In this document: piece after piece, positions 49,495 through 59,445 of the stretch
How the letters are laid out: each line of letters begins with the position of its first letter
Position numbering within the stretch: the first letter of the stretch is position 1
Assembly (NCBI GenBank): GCA_963755695.1
Contig: CAVWLB010000009.1
Coordinates: 124,001-188,000, forward strand
Length of the DNA: 64,000 nt
Origin: QHWT01 sp963755695
Lineage (GTDB): Bacteria; Acidobacteriota; Vicinamibacteria; Vicinamibacterales; 2-12-FULL-66-21
Direction of reading: 5' to 3'
The notes under the pieces: model-generated
What the model saw: only the letters and a program-made list of their open reading frames with translations
What the model was told of the DNA's origin: nothing
Database searches by the model: none
Program-made: the position numbers and the translations under genes

Positions 49495-49989
49495 CTGATC
49501 GATCACTGCGTCTGATGCTCTTCGTCCACGTCTTTCTGTTCGCACTCGTGGTGGGTGTGTTCTGGGGAACCTGGTTCAGCTTGAGCCGCTCAATGAGCGC
49601 AATCACCGCCTCCACCTTTCTCGAAGTCGGCCACACGATGATCGGCAATCTCGGCGGTCCCATGGCCTGTACTCATGCCGGCGACCCTGGTGTCCGCGGT
49701 GCCTGTTCTCGTCGCGCTGTATCGCCGCCACCGTCGCGCGAGCTTTTTACTGACCTTGGTTGGCGCGGGATCGCTGGCCGTCGCGTTAGTCATCACGCTG
49801 GGCGTCAACGTGCCGATCGACGATGCCATCGCCCGATGGACGGTCGACACGCTGCCGTCCGACTGGTCGAGCATTCGCAATCGATGGGAGGCTTTCCACG
49901 CCGCTCGCACGTTCATCAGCCTGGCGGGATTCGGATCCGCATTGGCGGCGGTCCTCTGGTTACGTGAGGATGCGGCACCACTGGTGTGA
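49491..49989 (+). CDS. DUF1772-like membrane protein
   Basis: About 165 residues with a +1 break near 49672. Four hydrophobic helices: LMLFVHVFLFALVVGVFWGT, LVSAVPVLVALYRRHRR, LLTLVGAGSLAVALVITLGV and FISLAGFGSALAAVLWL. The VNVPIDDAIARW and FHAARTFISL patterns match DUF1772/anthrone-oxygenase-like integral membrane proteins. Some relatives act with polyketide hydroxylases, which fits the monooxygenase upstream. Confidence 0.75.
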
Positions 49990-50034
49990 CATCACGATTC
50001 AAGAAGTCCATGCAGCACAGTCAAGGAGACGCCC

Positions 50035-50679
50035 GTGTCCAAGCTTCGCGTGAACGCCTTTAGCGTGTCGGCCGACGGCTTCGGCGCCGGCCCCGACCAG
50101 GGCCGAGACCAACCGCTGGGCCGCGGCGGCGAACGGCTGCACCAGTGGTTCCTTCCGACCCGCACCTTCCAGCGGAACGTCCAGAGGCGAGACGGCGGGA
50201 CGACCGGCATCGACAACGACTTCGCGGCACGCTCGTTCGAGAATCTCGGCGCCTGGATCATGGGCCGCAACATGTTCGGGCCGGTGCGCGGACCCTGGCC
50301 GGACTATGAGTGGAAAGGCTGGTGGGGCGCCAATCCACCGTACCATGTGCCGGTCTTCGTCCTGACCCACCATGCGCGCCCGCCGCTGGAGATGGAAGGC
50401 GGCACCGTCTTCCATTTCGTCACCGCGGGGATCGAGGCGGCGCTGGACCAGGCGCGGGCGGCCGCTCGGGGTAAGGATGTGCGAATCGGCGGCGGAGCAG
50501 CCACCATCCGCCAGTATCTGCAGGCCGGACTACTCGACGAGATACACCTCGCCATCTCGCCGATCCTGCTCGGCCAGGGCGAGCCTCTGCTCGAAGGCAT
50601 CGACCTTCCCGCGCTCGGCTACAGCGTGAAGGAGCACGTGTCGAGCGGGGCGGCGATGCACCTGGTGGTCCGGCGGTAG
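50035..50679 (+). CDS. DHFR-like / RibD C-terminal-domain reductase
   Basis: 214 residues from a GTG with AAGGAG upstream; intact. LRVNAFSVSADGFGAGPDQG, AWIMGRNMFGPVRGPW, VPVFVLTHHARPPLEMEGGT, VRIGGGAATIRQYLQAGLLD and EIHLAISPILLGQGEPLLEG are diagnostic of RibD_C. Role unknown. It is a second, different member of the family found at 45.1 kb, in the same cargo block. Confidence 0.87.
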   Translation: MSKLRVNAFSVSADGFGAGPDQGRDQPLGRGGERLHQWFLPTRTFQRNVQRRDGGTTGIDNDFAARSFENLGAWIMGRNMFGPVRGPWPDYEWKGWWGANPPYHVPVFVLTHHARPPLEMEGGTVFHFVTAGIEAALDQARAAARGKDVRIGGGAATIRQYLQAGLLDEIHLAISPILLGQGEPLLEGIDLPALGYSVKEHVSSGAAMHLVVRR

Positions 50680-50835
50680 TTCGGGTATTTCTCGGCGTGC
50701 GGCGCAAGCACATTGAGAGGTCATCCGGCGCGTGATGTGCCGTTGAATGAGGAGACCTGATGCGGAGGCTCGTCGCCAGCGACAACTAGGTATCGGCGTT
50801 TGGCGACGACGTTGTGAAGACGAGACCCACAACCG

Positions 50836-51009
50836 GCGGGATCGAAGAACCGCGGCGCGCTCGTCATCGCCGGCGACGATGCGGCCGCGAAAGCCGTCGT
50901 AACGACACTGCTCGACGAGTTCGGCTTCGACACCGCAGATGCCGGGCTCCTAAAGGAAGGATGGCAATTCAGCGCGATAGACGGGTTATGGTCGGCGTCG
51001 CACGGCTGA
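50836..51009 (+). pseudogene. NADPH/F420 reductase-like protein, C-terminal fragment
   Basis: AGSKNRGALVIAGDDAAAKA, then VVTTLLDEFGFDTADAGLLK, EGWQFSA to a TGA at 51009. This is the end of NADPH-dependent F420-reductase-like Rossmann proteins. The dinucleotide-binding N-terminus is not present upstream. Confidence 0.6.
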
Positions 51010-51589
51010 GGAATGGCGCAAGGTGCATCCCGCGCACAAGGAGAGAACCGGAGCTGGCGTGACAAAGCGGACCGTACAAGGGTTCCTGTCGGCGGAGATC
51101 CCCTGTGGTGGCTATCGGCCAGGACCGCCGTCCGGCGCGTGAATCGCCGCGACGACGATGCGTCAGGACTGCCCGCTGCGACGTAGCGTGTACGTCATCC
51201 CGAAGGGCATCAGGTCCTCATTCGCGGCGTTCTTCCAGACGCCACTCCCGCTCACCATTGCCAGATCGTCGCTTAGCCGATGCTCGGACAGCGGCCGAGA
51301 ACTCGGTCCGGACTCATGGCGTCGTCTATTCGAGCCTGTTGATGAACGCTGAGCCATCGGTAGACATCGCGACTGCGGTGCGCGACAGCAGCTGCTTCGC
51401 AGGGGGTCGGCGAGCTGTCGAACTTGTAGCTTAGTGTCATGCGTCGAGCACGTTGAAAGCGCCAGCTGAGCATCTGAGAGAAACAGCCGCGCCGTCGCCT
51501 TTCGAGGCACGTGGCGATGGTGAATCGGAGGGCTCGGCTAGGAATGACTAGAGGTCGAATCGCAGGCCGGAGACATTGCCGCGGTCGCA
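51010..51589. other. 580-bp interval without a supported gene
   Basis: Short frames on both strands are not recognisable. Given the fragments on either side this is probably decayed coding DNA. Confidence 0.35.
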
Positions 51590-51963
51590 GACGCGCTGGG
51601 CCTACAGTCGAATGGTACGCCGGCACATGGCTCTTCACCGCGAACGACAATTACTTTCCATCTCGGGTCGTGAAACAACAGGATCCGGTGTTCGCCGGGC
51701 AGACGCATGTAAGCTACGCACTTGCGCGGGGAACCTGGCTCGCCGTCAACGCGACATGGTTTGCCGGCGGTCAGACGCGCATCGATCGCGCGATGAGTCC
51801 TGATGAACAGCGTACCAGTCGTCTCGGGGTCGTGTACTCATTCTCGTTGTCGCAACGCCAATCCATCAAAATCGTGTACAGCACGGGGGCGTCGACCCGG
51901 CGAGGATCCGCCTTCAATACATTCAACGTGACCTGGCAGCTGGTCAACGTGCGCACGCCCTGA
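51590..51963 (+). pseudogene. Outer-membrane transporter-like protein (MetA/phenol-degradation type), C-terminal fragment
   Basis: VEWYAGTWLFTANDNYFPSR, FAGQTHVSYALARGTWLAVN, ATWFAGGQTRIDRAMSPDEQ, LGVVYSFSLSQRQSIKIVYS and FNTFNVTWQLVNVRTP. Alternating beta-strands ending the barrel are characteristic of the MetA-pathway phenol-degradation outer membrane proteins. The N-terminal half and signal peptide are absent. Confidence 0.65.
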
Positions 51964-51969
51964 CTTGAG

Positions 51970-52748
51970 ATGAGAACGCTAACCGCAGCCGGTGTGCACG
52001 GCCATGACCAGGTCCGTCTTTCGCGGACGCACTGGCTCCGCCTCCTATCAGGTCTCGTCGCGATCTTTGCGCTGTTCCAGTGGATCGCGACTGCTCTCCA
52101 TAGCGATCGCGGTCAGGCCGGAGTGATCGTCGCGCTGACCGTTGTGTCGGCGACGTTGACTGCGCAGCGGTCGCTGTATGGCGGTACGCTGGTCGAGGCT
52201 GGAGATTGCTCGGACTCGGCATACCCCGGCTGAGAGGTCTGACTGCGGCGTGTGCCAGTTGCGCGAGTTTGGCTATTGCACAGACAGCGTTCGTGACGGC
52301 GTCAGGCGCGGTGGTGACCTACGACGCAGTGAGCCTCTTGCTCCTAGCGGGCCTTTTTGCGCAGGGCGGCGTCGCAGAAGAGACTCTCTTTCGCGGCTAT
52401 CTGTTCGGCGACCTGCGACGACGCTTCCCGTTCTGGCGGGCCTGGTTCGCGTCGATGATTCCTTTCGTCGCGGTTCATTTGTTCCTGTTCCTCACGATGC
52501 CGTGGCCCGTCGCGATGGCTTCCGTCCTCTTGGCGGCAACCACGAGTATTCCGCTGTCACACCTGTACGAGCTGGGTGGTCGGACGATTTGGCCACCGGC
52601 GATGCTCCATTTCACGATTCAGAGCGTCCCCAAAATATTCATCCCTGCTGATAGCGCTCGCTGGACGTTCCCGCTCACGTGGATGGCAGTCTGTGGAACG
52701 CTGCCTCTTCTCGTCCTGCTGATCCGAGTTCGACCTTCACCGCGCTAA
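51970..52748 (+). CDS. CPBP-family intramembrane metalloprotease (CAAX-like)
   Basis: About 258 residues with one break near 52205. Several membrane helices; motif 1 is GGVAEETLFRGYLFGDLRRR (Glu-Glu and Arg). The His of motif 2 is in FVAVHLFLFL, and LELGGRT/PPAMLHF-like residues supply the last His. Bacterial CPBP proteins process peptides or protect against bacteriocins; the substrate is unknown. It is the last gene before junction J4. Confidence 0.78.
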
Positions 52749-52833
52749 ACGGTCGCCTGCTACGTAGGGGTGAGAAGCACGGCGCAATGAGCACCGTCGA
52801 GATGATGATTCGTCACCACCACAAAATGAAAAA

Positions 52834-53188
52834 CGCCGTAAGTGATCGGACGACACTAGGAGGTCTTACACAGTTCCCGCGCACTCTGCGCGCCAAACTC
52901 GTTGACTGCAAACGGGATCCGAAGATGGTCTCGAAAGTCGTCGGCGTGTGTGATGATCTTTGGCGACTGCTCGTAAATCTTTGATTCTAATGCGGAGAGA
53001 TGTCCGAGTGGTTGAAGGAGCACGCTTGGAAAGCGATTCCGGCGACGCTCACCGAGCGACATCGAAACACTTCTTGCGCAACCGATTCAACAACTTGCCG
53101 CTAGAAAATGCTCCCTGATGTGACTCGGTAAACGTCGGTATTTCTCGCTGGTTTCGAGCCTCACCTTACACAGTTTCTACACAGTTCC
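52834..53188. repeat. Island junction J4 with a perfect tRNA-Ser 5' half
   Basis: 52834-52993 is nearly identical to 60244-60268 plus 61452-61587, the upstream region of the intact tRNA-Ser. 52994-53035 is identical to nucleotides 1-42 of that tRNA. From 53036 the sequence leaves the tRNA and becomes the arm (ATTCCGGCGACGCTCACCGA to CTTACACAGTTTCTACACAG) shared with J3. This also shows the uninterrupted form of the site into which the IS element inserted at J5. Confidence 0.85.
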
Positions 53189-53318
53189 CAGCCTCACTTG
53201 TCGCCGTACGTCGCGGCGTTCCTCGGTGCGCTTCAGTACGTCCATCGAATCCGCCGCTTAGATCCCGGGGCGAGGTTCTGGTCGGTTGGCGAGCACCGAA
53301 CTTCGAGTGAACCAGCAT

Positions 53319-55467
53319 CTAGAAACGGACGCGCAGGCCACCGTTGATATTCCGGCCTTCGAGCGGCGCCCATGCGTCGACCGTCCAGCGGCCGTCGACA
53401 GCGCGTGTCGGGAGAAGCAGCGGGTCCCAGCGTGTCTGCCTCACCCCAGTTAGGTTCTCCCCGTTGACAAACAGTCGGACCCGTCCGAACTGTTTTTCCG
53501 CGAGGAGTCCGAGAATCATGTACGGCTCGCTCGTCACGCGATACGGATTCTCGTCGAGGCTCTGTGTGCCGGTGTAGTACCACTCGATTCCGACCCGACC
53601 CACGTCCTCCGCTTCCCACATGCCGACGAGGCCAGCGCTGTGTCGTGGGGTGAGAGGCACATCCTGTTGAACGGCGTTGACGGTCTCGCGCGCTCGCACG
53701 TAGGTGTAACTTGCGGTGACCGAGAATGGCGCCCGTCGCCATGTGCCCAAGAGCTCGAGACCGACGTTCGTGGTCGGATCCGGCAGGGTGCTAAGCACGT
53801 ACGACGGCGAACGTTCGACGTGGAGAGGATCACGGATTCGAGACGCGAACAGCGTGGCCGTGTATGACAGGGGGCCATCTGTGCGAGACACGTCGAAGGA
53901 CGTGCTCAGTCCACGTTCAGCGTCGAGCGGCCGTCGAATCTCCAGACGTGTCAGACCTGCCGCTTCTGTTTCCTCCGTGATGGGCGTCGGCCCGAAGAAA
54001 CCGGTCCCCACCGACAGCCTGCTCGTCCAATGTCCGGCACGTGCCAGTGCCGACACGCGGGGACTGAAGAACGTGCCGTACTCGCTGTGATGATCGAGGC
54101 GAGCGCTTCCGGACAGCGACAGCTTCGGAGACACGGTGACGTCGTACTGCGCGAATCCGCCTGGCACGACGAAGTCATAGTCGAATCGCGGCACGTCGCG
54201 CGCCGTATAGGCGTCACGCTCGATCGCAAATCCAGCGACCCACGTCTGGCGACCCGCAGTCCCACGAACGGCTGCTTCGCCAAACGCCGTGTCGTGCCGA
54301 TCCCGTTCCAGGACTTCGCCGAACTGATGATCGTGGCTCTGTCGCGCAATCGCTGCGCGCGCGGTCACGACGTATCGGTCCTTGATCAGGAACTGTCCAA
54401 CCGCACCGGCGTCGTACCGTCTCGTCTCGAGAGCTTCGACATACGGTTGGCCCGTCGCCACTAGCACCTCGCCATCCGGCGTACCGCCGTGGCGGTCCTC
54501 GTAGGTAAAGCCGGATGTGGCAAAGAAGCTTCGACCACCGCCGCCGTCCCAGAACACGCGCGGACGCACGACGCCTCGCGAATAGCCTGGGAGATCTGCC
54601 CACGCATCGTCATTGACGTCGTTGGTCCCCTGCCAGTGACCGCCACCGAGCAAGGAACCACTCCAGCCACGCGCGAAGGAACGAAAGAGAAACGTGACCG
54701 CATCCGTCGCACCCCGTGTGGACCGATTGAGCAGGAACTCCTCCGCGGGTTCGGCGCTCGGACGCCGCGACAACAGGTTGATGACGCCACCCATCGCGCC
54801 GGCACCATATAGCGCCGAGGCCACACCTTTGATGACCTCGACCTGTCCCAGATCCATCGGCGGTATCTGGAGCAGACCGAGCCCGCCGACCTCGCCAAAC
54901 AGCGGCAGCCCGTCCGAGAGCACGCGCGTATACCGGCCCCGCATGCCCTGAATGCGCACACTGGCCGCACCGAGGGACGGGGACGTCGTCTGCACCCGCA
55001 TGCCGCCCATTTCGTTCAGCATCATGACGATGTCGCCGGGCGTCATGAGCATCTTCTCTTCGATTTCCTCGCGGGCGAGGACTTCGACCCGCATCGGCTG
55101 ATCCTCGAGCCTCTTGTCGGTGCGCGTGGACGATACGACCGTAACGGTCTCTTCGACAGTCGGTTGTGCCTGCAGGTCCACGACGACGTCTTGCGTGGCG
55201 CCGGCCGCCACTTGCACCGATGCAGTCGTCGGAGCGAAGCCCGGTTTCAGCACGGTGACTTCTACTGTGCCTGGGACGGCGATGACTGTTGTCGCACCAG
55301 CCGCATCGGTCCGGTGGGTTGTGCCAGCCACGACTACTTCCGCATCCTCGACCGGCTTTTCAGAGGCACGGACCTGAATCCGAAGTGTCGCCGGCCTGAT
55401 TCTGGGCTGCGATTGTGGAAGCAGGAAAACAGGCAAGAACAGCGAGCGTCAACACGAGCAATCGCAT
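53319..55467 (-). CDS. TonB-dependent outer-membrane receptor
   Basis: About 716 residues. The true start is the ATG at 55467 (GGAG upstream), which encodes a signal peptide (RLLVLTLAVLACFPASTIAA); a +1 break near 55390 joins it to the main frame. An N-terminal carboxypeptidase-like beta domain (AEVVVAGTTHRTDAAGATTV) is followed by the plug (IQGMRGRYTRVLSDGLPLFG, VEVIKGVASALYGAGAMGGV) and a 22-strand-type barrel ending in RNINGGLRVRF with the terminal Phe. It imports a metal chelate or other ligand energised by TonB. Located next to the Cys-rich protein and the ArsR-rhodanese gene, it may take up a metal or metalloid compound. Confidence 0.9.
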
Positions 55468-55538
55468 ACACATCTCCGCGGGTGCGTCCATACGCACCAG
55501 TCCATCGTTTTTCTTGGCCTGCCAACGATTCGGGATGG

Positions 55539-55826
55539 TTATGAGCGCGGCGGATGATCGGGTGGATCGGTCGGCGCGTCTAGGGGAAGAGTGCGCAGGA
55601 GTGTGGCGAAGCGATTCGTCACGGTGACGGATGCTGACGGCGTGTGCGGAACGGCTGATTCAACCCCGCCCAGGCATAGCGCGCAGCTGGCGTCTGACGA
55701 TTGCCGATCGTGACGTTGCGAGGCCGAAGATTGCTCGTGGGTGCAGCCGTCAGGACAGCAGACGCCGTCGATCGCGTTCAGAGACGCGAACAACACGAGC
55801 ATCGCAGCGGCCACGAGCCTTCGCAC
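55539..55826 (-). CDS. Small secreted Cys-rich protein (DUF2946-like)
   Basis: 95 residues from a GTG at 55826. The hydrophobic leader VRRLVAAAMLVLFASLNAID is followed by GVCCPDGCTHEQ, a middle stretch with His, and ASCALCLGGVE. The Cys-Cys/Cys and Cys-x2-Cys pattern resembles small periplasmic metal-handling proteins near TonB receptors. It lies 72 bp upstream of the receptor on the same strand and diverges from the ArsR-rhodanese gene. Confidence 0.6.
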   Translation of the reverse strand: MRRLVAAAMLVLFASLNAIDGVCCPDGCTHEQSSASQRHDRQSSDASCALCLGGVESAVPHTPSASVTVTNRFATLLRTLPLDAPTDPPDHPPRS

Positions 55827-55885
55827 CCTTCGATTATGGCCTGTTTCTGGGGCGGAAGGCCTTCCCTCTCGATCAATGCGCCGAC

Positions 55886-55915
55886 TTGACAACAACTATT
55901 CAAGTGTTCTATTGA
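55886..55915 (+). promoter_or_regulatory. Promoter of the ArsR-rhodanese operon
   Basis: -35 TTGACA (55886-55891), 18-bp spacer, -10 TATTGA (55910-55915). The ATG at 55926 lies about where transcription should start, so the leader is very short, as at arsR. ATTCAAGTGTTCTATTGA within it has the look of an ArsR-type operator. Confidence 0.65.
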
Positions 55916-55925
55916 TTACTTGTCT

Positions 55926-56618
55926 ATGGGCACTGACGCGCATCGCGTTTTCAAGAACCGTCTCTACGGCCTGTTTGCCCGCATCGGCAAGTCCCTGTCG
56001 AATCCGCATCGGCTCGAGATGCTGGAGCTCCTTGCGCAGGGCGAGCGCACGGTCGATTCACTGGCCTCGGAGATGGGGGTGTCGGTCGCCAACGCGTCGC
56101 AGCATCTCCAGGCTCTTCGTCAAGCGGCGTTGGTCGAGAGCCGGAAGGAAGGTCTCTTTGTGCACTACCGCCTCGCAGCCCCCGGAGTGTTCGAGCTGTC
56201 GAAGGCGATTCGTACGGTCGCGGAGGATCGACTCGCTGACCTCGATCGGCTTGTCCGTGAGCACTTCGCCGATCGTGACGATGCGGAAGCGGTTCCGATC
56301 GCCGAGCTGCTGAAGCGAGCTCGGTCGAAAGAAATCGTCATTCTGGACGCCAGGCCGGCGACTGAGTACGCCGCAGGGCATATCCCGGGTGCGATTTCTG
56401 TCCCCGTCGAGGAGCTGAACCGCCGGCTCAAACAACTGCCGAAGGGCAAGGAATACGTGGCGTATTGCCGTGGGCCGTACTGCGTGTACGCGGATCGCGC
56501 CGTCGAATTACTGCTTGCAAAGGGACGGCGTGCGCGTCGTTTGAAGGACGGATTTCCCGAGTGGCGTGCCGCGGGACTTCCGGTCACTGCCGGCCACCAG
56601 CCAGGAGTACCGCAATGA
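55926..56618 (+). CDS. ArsR-family regulator fused to a rhodanese domain
   Basis: 230 residues. Residues about 10-100 are an ArsR winged helix (KSLSNPHRLEMLELLAQGER, MGVSVANASQHLQALRQAAL). Residues about 125-225 are a rhodanese domain with the active Cys in YVAYCRGPYCVYADRAVELL and the front motif ILDARPATEYAAGHIPGAIS. A rhodanese Cys can carry a persulfide, so the protein is probably a sulfide/persulfide- or chalcogen-responsive repressor. It starts a four-to-five gene operon and overlaps the hydrolase ATG (ATGA). A TTG at 55920 is an alternative start. Confidence 0.9.
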   Translation: MGTDAHRVFKNRLYGLFARIGKSLSNPHRLEMLELLAQGERTVDSLASEMGVSVANASQHLQALRQAALVESRKEGLFVHYRLAAPGVFELSKAIRTVAEDRLADLDRLVREHFADRDDAEAVPIAELLKRARSKEIVILDARPATEYAAGHIPGAISVPVEELNRRLKQLPKGKEYVAYCRGPYCVYADRAVELLLAKGRRARRLKDGFPEWRAAGLPVTAGHQPGVPQ

Positions 56619-57363
56619 TCTTCAGACCGGTACTCCTACGACGACGACCTCGGCTGCGCGGCCTACGTGTTCGGCTGCGGGACCCTCGGCCAAGCCGCCG
56701 TCGTCGATGCACGCGCTGACGACCTCGATTCGTACAGCGAATTCGCGAGCGCGAAGGGCCTTCGCCTGACGCACGTCATCGACACGCACCTCCACGCCGA
56801 CCACCGGTCCGGCGGGCCCGAACTCGCACGCCGCGTCGGCGCTCAGTAACTGCCTCCATGAGGCTGCCGACGTGACGTATGCGTTCACAGCGCTTCATGA
56901 CGGCGACCGGATTGAACTTGGCAACACACACGTCAAAGTGCTTCACATGCCGGGTCACTCGCCGGAGAGTGTCTGCCTGCTGGTCACCGACCTCAAACGC
57001 GGGGCCGACCCTTGGTTCGTGTTGACCGGCGATACCTTGTTTGTGGGCGCCGTCGGGCGTCCCGATCTTCCGGGTCGAGCCCGCGAGAATGCCGCGCGGC
57101 TGTATGCCAGTCTGCACGAGAAGCTCTTGAATCTGCCGGACGACTTGGAGGTCTATCCCGGGCACTTCTCCGGATCCGTCTGCGGCGCTGGCTTGAGTGG
57201 GAAGCCCATGACCGCGCTTGGATTCGAGAAGCGCTGGAATCCGATGCTCGGACTCGAGCGCGACACATTCATCGAAAAGCTGTCCGACGTGCCAGCCAAG
57301 CCCGTCGACATGGAACGTGTCCTTGCGTTCAACCGCGGTCACGAAACGGTGCCGACGTCGTGA
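56615..57363 (+). CDS. MBL-fold hydrolase, persulfide dioxygenase (ETHE1/Blh)-like
   Basis: About 248 residues with +1 breaks near 56632 and 56850. Metal ligands lie in THLHADHRSGGPELA, HVKVLHMPGHSPESVCLLV, VLTGDTLFVGAVGRPDL and VYPGHFSGSVCGAGLSGKP. The VGRPDL signature is that of ETHE1-type persulfide dioxygenases, which oxidise glutathione persulfide to sulfite. Position between an ArsR-rhodanese sensor and an exporter parallels the BigR-Blh sulfide-detoxification arrangement. Its TGA overlaps the GTG of the MFS gene. Confidence 0.85.
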
Positions 57364-58619
57364 AGGCGGCAGCGCTCGCACCGGATCGGCCAGGAATCCA
57401 GCTCGGTCTTCGCGAAAACCTTGCGCAGTTCACCCTGCTGGTCGTCGTCAACGCCTTCGTCGGCGCGATGGTCGGCATCGAGCGCACCATTCTTCCGCTC
57501 CTCGCCGAGCGCGAATTTCACCTGGCCGCTCGGTTCGCGGCACTCTCGTTCATCGTCGTGTTCGGCGTGACGAAGGCGCTCACGAACTACGCAGCGGGCC
57601 AGCTCTCAGACCGGATTGGGCGAAAGCACGTGTTGGTTGCCGGGTGGATCGTTGCTATCCCGGTTCCGTTTCTCTTGATGTGGGCGCCGACATGGACCTG
57701 GATTCTCGTGGCGAACGTGTTCCTCGGCATCAGCCAGGGCCTCACTTGGTCGACGACGGTGATCATGAAGATCGATCTGGTCGGCAGCGAGAGGCGCGGG
57801 TTCGCGATGGGGCTCAACGAGTTCGCCGGATATGGCGCCATGGCCGGCGCGGCGCTCCTGACTGGCTGGATCGCCGCTGCCCAGGCGTTGCGACCCGACC
57901 CGTTTTATCCGGGTGTCGCGTTCGTCGCGATTGGCCTCACGCTCTCCGTGTTTCTCGTGCGGGAAACCCACGGTCACGTGGCATTCGAGTCGACGCTTCA
58001 GAACGCCGGTTCAACGCCGATGAGCGCGCGTGACGTGTTCTGGAGGACGACGCTGATTGACCGCAATCTGTCGACCGTGACCCAGGCCGGACTCGTGAAC
58101 AACCTTAACGACGGTATGGCCTGGGGGCTGTTTCCGCTCCTGTTCGCGGCGGCAAATCTCAGCCTCGATCGTATTGGTGTACTTGCGGCCATTTACCCCG
58201 CTACGTGGAGCATCGGCCAACTGGCCACTGGAGCGTTGTCCGATCGATTTGGGCGGAAGTGGTTGATTGCGGCAGGCATGTGGGTCCAGGCCGGCGGTAT
58301 CGCCGTTGTGATCGTCTCTGATGGATTCGCTGGCTTTGCCGTCGGCGGCGTATTGCTCGGCATTGGCACCGCGATGGTGTACCCGACCCTGCTTGCCGCG
58401 ATCGGTGACGTGGCAGCTCCCGCGTGGCGTGCGTCTTCGGTTGGCGTCTACCGATTGTGGCGCGATCTCGGATATGCAGTGGGCGCCGTAGTGGCCGGTC
58501 TGACGGCCGATTCGTTGGGATTGAAAGGCGCGATGTGGTTCGTTGCCGGCATCACCCTTTTGTCAGGTGTGATCGCTGGTGTCCGGATGGACGAAACGCT
58601 GCGGCGTCGAATGGCCTGA
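57360..58619 (+). CDS. MFS transporter
   Basis: 419 residues, intact, starting at a GTG that overlaps the hydrolase stop. Twelve hydrophobic helices; the loop 2-3 motif is GQLSDRIGRKHVLVAGWIVA and its repeat is GALSDRFGRKWLIAAGMWVQ. It probably exports or imports a small anion or methylated product; substrate unknown. It is between the persulfide-oxidising hydrolase and the ArsM-like methyltransferase. Confidence 0.88.
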   Translation: MKAAALAPDRPGIQLGLRENLAQFTLLVVVNAFVGAMVGIERTILPLLAEREFHLAARFAALSFIVVFGVTKALTNYAAGQLSDRIGRKHVLVAGWIVAIPVPFLLMWAPTWTWILVANVFLGISQGLTWSTTVIMKIDLVGSERRGFAMGLNEFAGYGAMAGAALLTGWIAAAQALRPDPFYPGVAFVAIGLTLSVFLVRETHGHVAFESTLQNAGSTPMSARDVFWRTTLIDRNLSTVTQAGLVNNLNDGMAWGLFPLLFAAANLSLDRIGVLAAIYPATWSIGQLATGALSDRFGRKWLIAAGMWVQAGGIAVVIVSDGFAGFAVGGVLLGIGTAMVYPTLLAAIGDVAAPAWRASSVGVYRLWRDLGYAVGAVVAGLTADSLGLKGAMWFVAGITLLSGVIAGVRMDETLRRRMA

Positions 58620-58642
58620 ACGCATAGAAGAGCGAGGATGCT

Positions 58643-59435
58643 ATGGCAAGTACGTGTCCGGTCGACCTCGACACCTTACGGCTGCGCGCCGAGATCGAGT
58701 CCATTTATCGACGAGTCGCGACGGAGCCATCGGGTGACTTCCATTTCCATCGTGGACCGACCTACGCAGCCGAGATGCTTGGATACGATGCGGTCGCGTT
58801 GGCGCGGCTTCCTGCGGACAGTACCCGCATCGTTCGCCGGCGTCGCCAATCCCCATCGCATCGCGCCGATGACGGCTGGCGCGACGGTTGTCGATATCGG
58901 CTGCGGCGCCGGAATGGACCTGCTGTTGGCCGCTCAGGCTGTGGGACCAGATGGTCGCGCGATTGGTGTCGATATGACCGAAGCGATGGCCGAGCGCGCT
59001 CGAAACGGTGCGAGCTCACATGGGCTTGACAACGTCGAGGTGCGTCTCGGAGACGCGATGTCCCTGCCCGTCGAATCGGAGAGCGTCGATGTCGTCATCT
59101 CGAACGGCGTGCTGAATCTGACGCCGGATAAGGATCGGGCCTTCGCCGAGGTCTTCCGGACTCTCAAGCCGGGCGGACAGTTCCTGTATGGAGACATTGT
59201 CGTCGCGAGCGAGCTGTCGGAGTCTATTCGGAGCAACATCGATTTGTGGACCGGTTGAATCGCCGGCGCTCTGCCGGAGGCAGAGCTTGTCGCGCTTCTC
59301 GGGCATCTCGGCTTCGACGATGTCGTCGTAAAGGAGCGCTTCGATTGTTTTCGAGGGACCTCCAAGGAGCGGGTGGCCAAGAAGTACGGTGTCGTCGGCG
59401 TGAATGTTTACGCCCGCAAGCCGCGTTGCCGGTGA
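58643..59435 (+). CDS. ArsM-like methyltransferase with an in-frame TGA at the conserved Cys codon (candidate selenoprotein)
   Basis: 263 residues if TGA 59256-59258 is read as selenocysteine (residue 205) and one +1 slip in a C-run near 58825 is bridged. The SAM motif is VVDIGCGAGMDLLLAAQAVG; DVVISNGVLNLTPDKDRAFA and FRTLKPGGQFLYGDIV follow. Around the TGA it reads NIDLWTG-TGA-IAGALPEAELVAL, against MELWVGCVAGALRDDEY in arsM at 15 kb. After the TGA the family pattern continues 59 codons (GHLGFDDVVVKERFDCFRGT, KKYGVVGVNVYARKP) to a true TGA at 59433. A SECIS-like hairpin follows the inner TGA. The first arsenic-binding Cys of arsM is replaced here (SFAGVANPH), so the substrate may differ. Confidence 0.85.
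59268..59286 (+). promoter_or_regulatory. Candidate bacterial SECIS hairpin
   Basis: GCTCTGCC-GGA-GGCAGAGC: a perfect 8-bp stem with a GGA loop. The loop starts after 17 nt following TGA 59256-59258. Known bacterial SECIS elements lie just after the UGA with the apical loop roughly 16-37 nt away and a G among the first loop bases; all three conditions hold. It lies in the coding frame (ALPEAEL). Confidence 0.75.
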
Positions 59436-59445
59436 CGGTAACGAC

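Noticed and set aside
52856..53062. Short gene at J4
   Set aside because: The frame lies entirely within the junction repeat and its counterpart at J5 is just the tRNA leader region.
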